6,646 nt of DNA from positions 882 to 7,527 of the forward strand of contig JAMCRM010000242.1 of NCBI GenBank assembly GCA_023380575.1, written 5' to 3'. Both the position numbers and the translations under genes were made by a program. Shown one piece after another: positions 6,310 through 6,646 of the stretch. The DNA is from Acidobacteriota bacterium. GTDB lineage: Bacteria > Acidobacteriota > Terriglobia > Bryobacterales > Bryobacteraceae. How positions within the stretch are numbered: position 1 is the stretch's first letter; the number at the start of each line of letters is the position of its first letter. A model generated the notes under the pieces. The model saw only the letters and a program-made list of their open reading frames with translations, was not told the DNA's origin and ran no database searches.

Positions 6310-6646
6310 ATGCCACTTCGAATTCGCTTAGGTTTGCTGACTTTCGCGGCAGTGCTGGCGCAGGCCGCGGAATATCCATCCATCTCCGGGCTGCGCTGCA
6401 CCCGGATGAACTGCGCGGCGGTGACCGGCGCCGTCCAGGCGGAAGGCTCGCAGCCTGGCCTGGCCAATGCTTCCCTGACCTTTGTGGTCTTCGACCAGGC
6501 GAAAAAGATCGTGCGGAATGAACGGGTGATGGCAGGGGCGGACGGAAGCTTCCGCGCTTCGGTGGAAACGGGCTCCCTGGCTCCGGGCCGGTACACCTTC
6601 GGTTTCATTACCGGCGCCAAGCCGGCGGCGACGGTGGCATGTGTTT
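6310..6646 (+). CDS. Secreted protein of unknown function, N-terminal part (partial)
   Basis: An open frame starts at the ATG at 6310 and leaves the window without a stop, showing 112 residues. Residues 1-20 are a good signal peptide: two arginines, a hydrophobic stretch 'LGLLTFAAVLAQAA', and an Ala-x-Ala-type cleavage site before Glu21. The mature part begins 'EYPSISGLRCTRMNC' (Cys30 and Cys35, a possible disulfide pair). It then has beta-rich segments 'ASLTFVVFDQ' and 'GADGSFRASVETGSLAPGRYTF', the latter like the repeating strands of bacterial Ig-like or carboxypeptidase-regulatory-like folds. I do not recognise the family. There is no Shine-Dalgarno before the ATG, and the gltA terminator ends only 9 bases upstream, so expression must rely on a very near promoter, a leaderless message or read-through. 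A start at the ATG at 6406 would lose the signal peptide and is less likely. Confidence 0.6.
   Translation, partial: MPLRIRLGLLTFAAVLAQAAEYPSISGLRCTRMNCAAVTGAVQAEGSQPGLANASLTFVVFDQAKKIVRNERVMAGADGSFRASVETGSLAPGRYTFGFITGAKPAATVACV

Overview
The window reads as a chromosomal segment of a GC-rich Gram-negative bacterium. The best guess is an Acidobacteriota member of the Solibacter/Bryobacter type. This is inferred from the TonB-receptor-like protein with an N-terminal carboxypeptidase-regulatory domain, a family greatly expanded in that phylum, together with a small SET-domain protein and an RsbRD-type domain protein. No rRNA, tRNA, CRISPR array, insertion sequence or phage gene is visible, and no gene-free stretch exceeds about 190 bases.

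Layout from left to right. (1) The 3' end of a plus-strand gene (1-257) whose last ~55 residues resemble the NifX/NifB-type cofactor-binding domain. (2) After a 54-base gap, a complete 815-residue outer-membrane TonB-dependent receptor-like protein (312-2759, plus). (3) Converging on it with a 21-base gap, three minus-strand genes that look like one operon. Read in transcription order they are a stand-alone RsbRD-N-like helical protein (4740-4291), a SET-domain protein methyltransferase with an intact post-SET zinc site (4278-3793), and a DHH/DHHA1 phosphoesterase (3734-2781). (4) A 188-base divergent intergenic region. It carries a candidate extended -10 promoter for the minus operon, a 10-base palindrome overlapping its -35, and a 48-base interrupted inverted repeat that would lie in the operon's leader RNA. 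(5) A complete citrate synthase gene gltA (4929-6239, plus), with an ideal Shine-Dalgarno sequence fixing a GTG start, followed by a strong intrinsic terminator (6267-6300). (6) Only 9 bases beyond that terminator, the start of a secreted protein of unknown function that runs off the right edge (6310-6646).

Citrate synthase is housekeeping central metabolism, and the receptor-like protein serves the outer membrane. The least ordinary part is the minus-strand trio: a putative stress-signalling domain, a eukaryote-like lysine methyltransferase fold and a nucleotide/oligonucleotide phosphoesterase in one transcription unit. Whether the three act together is an inference from spacing and order, not something the sequence proves. 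I see no sign of a defence system or mobile island.
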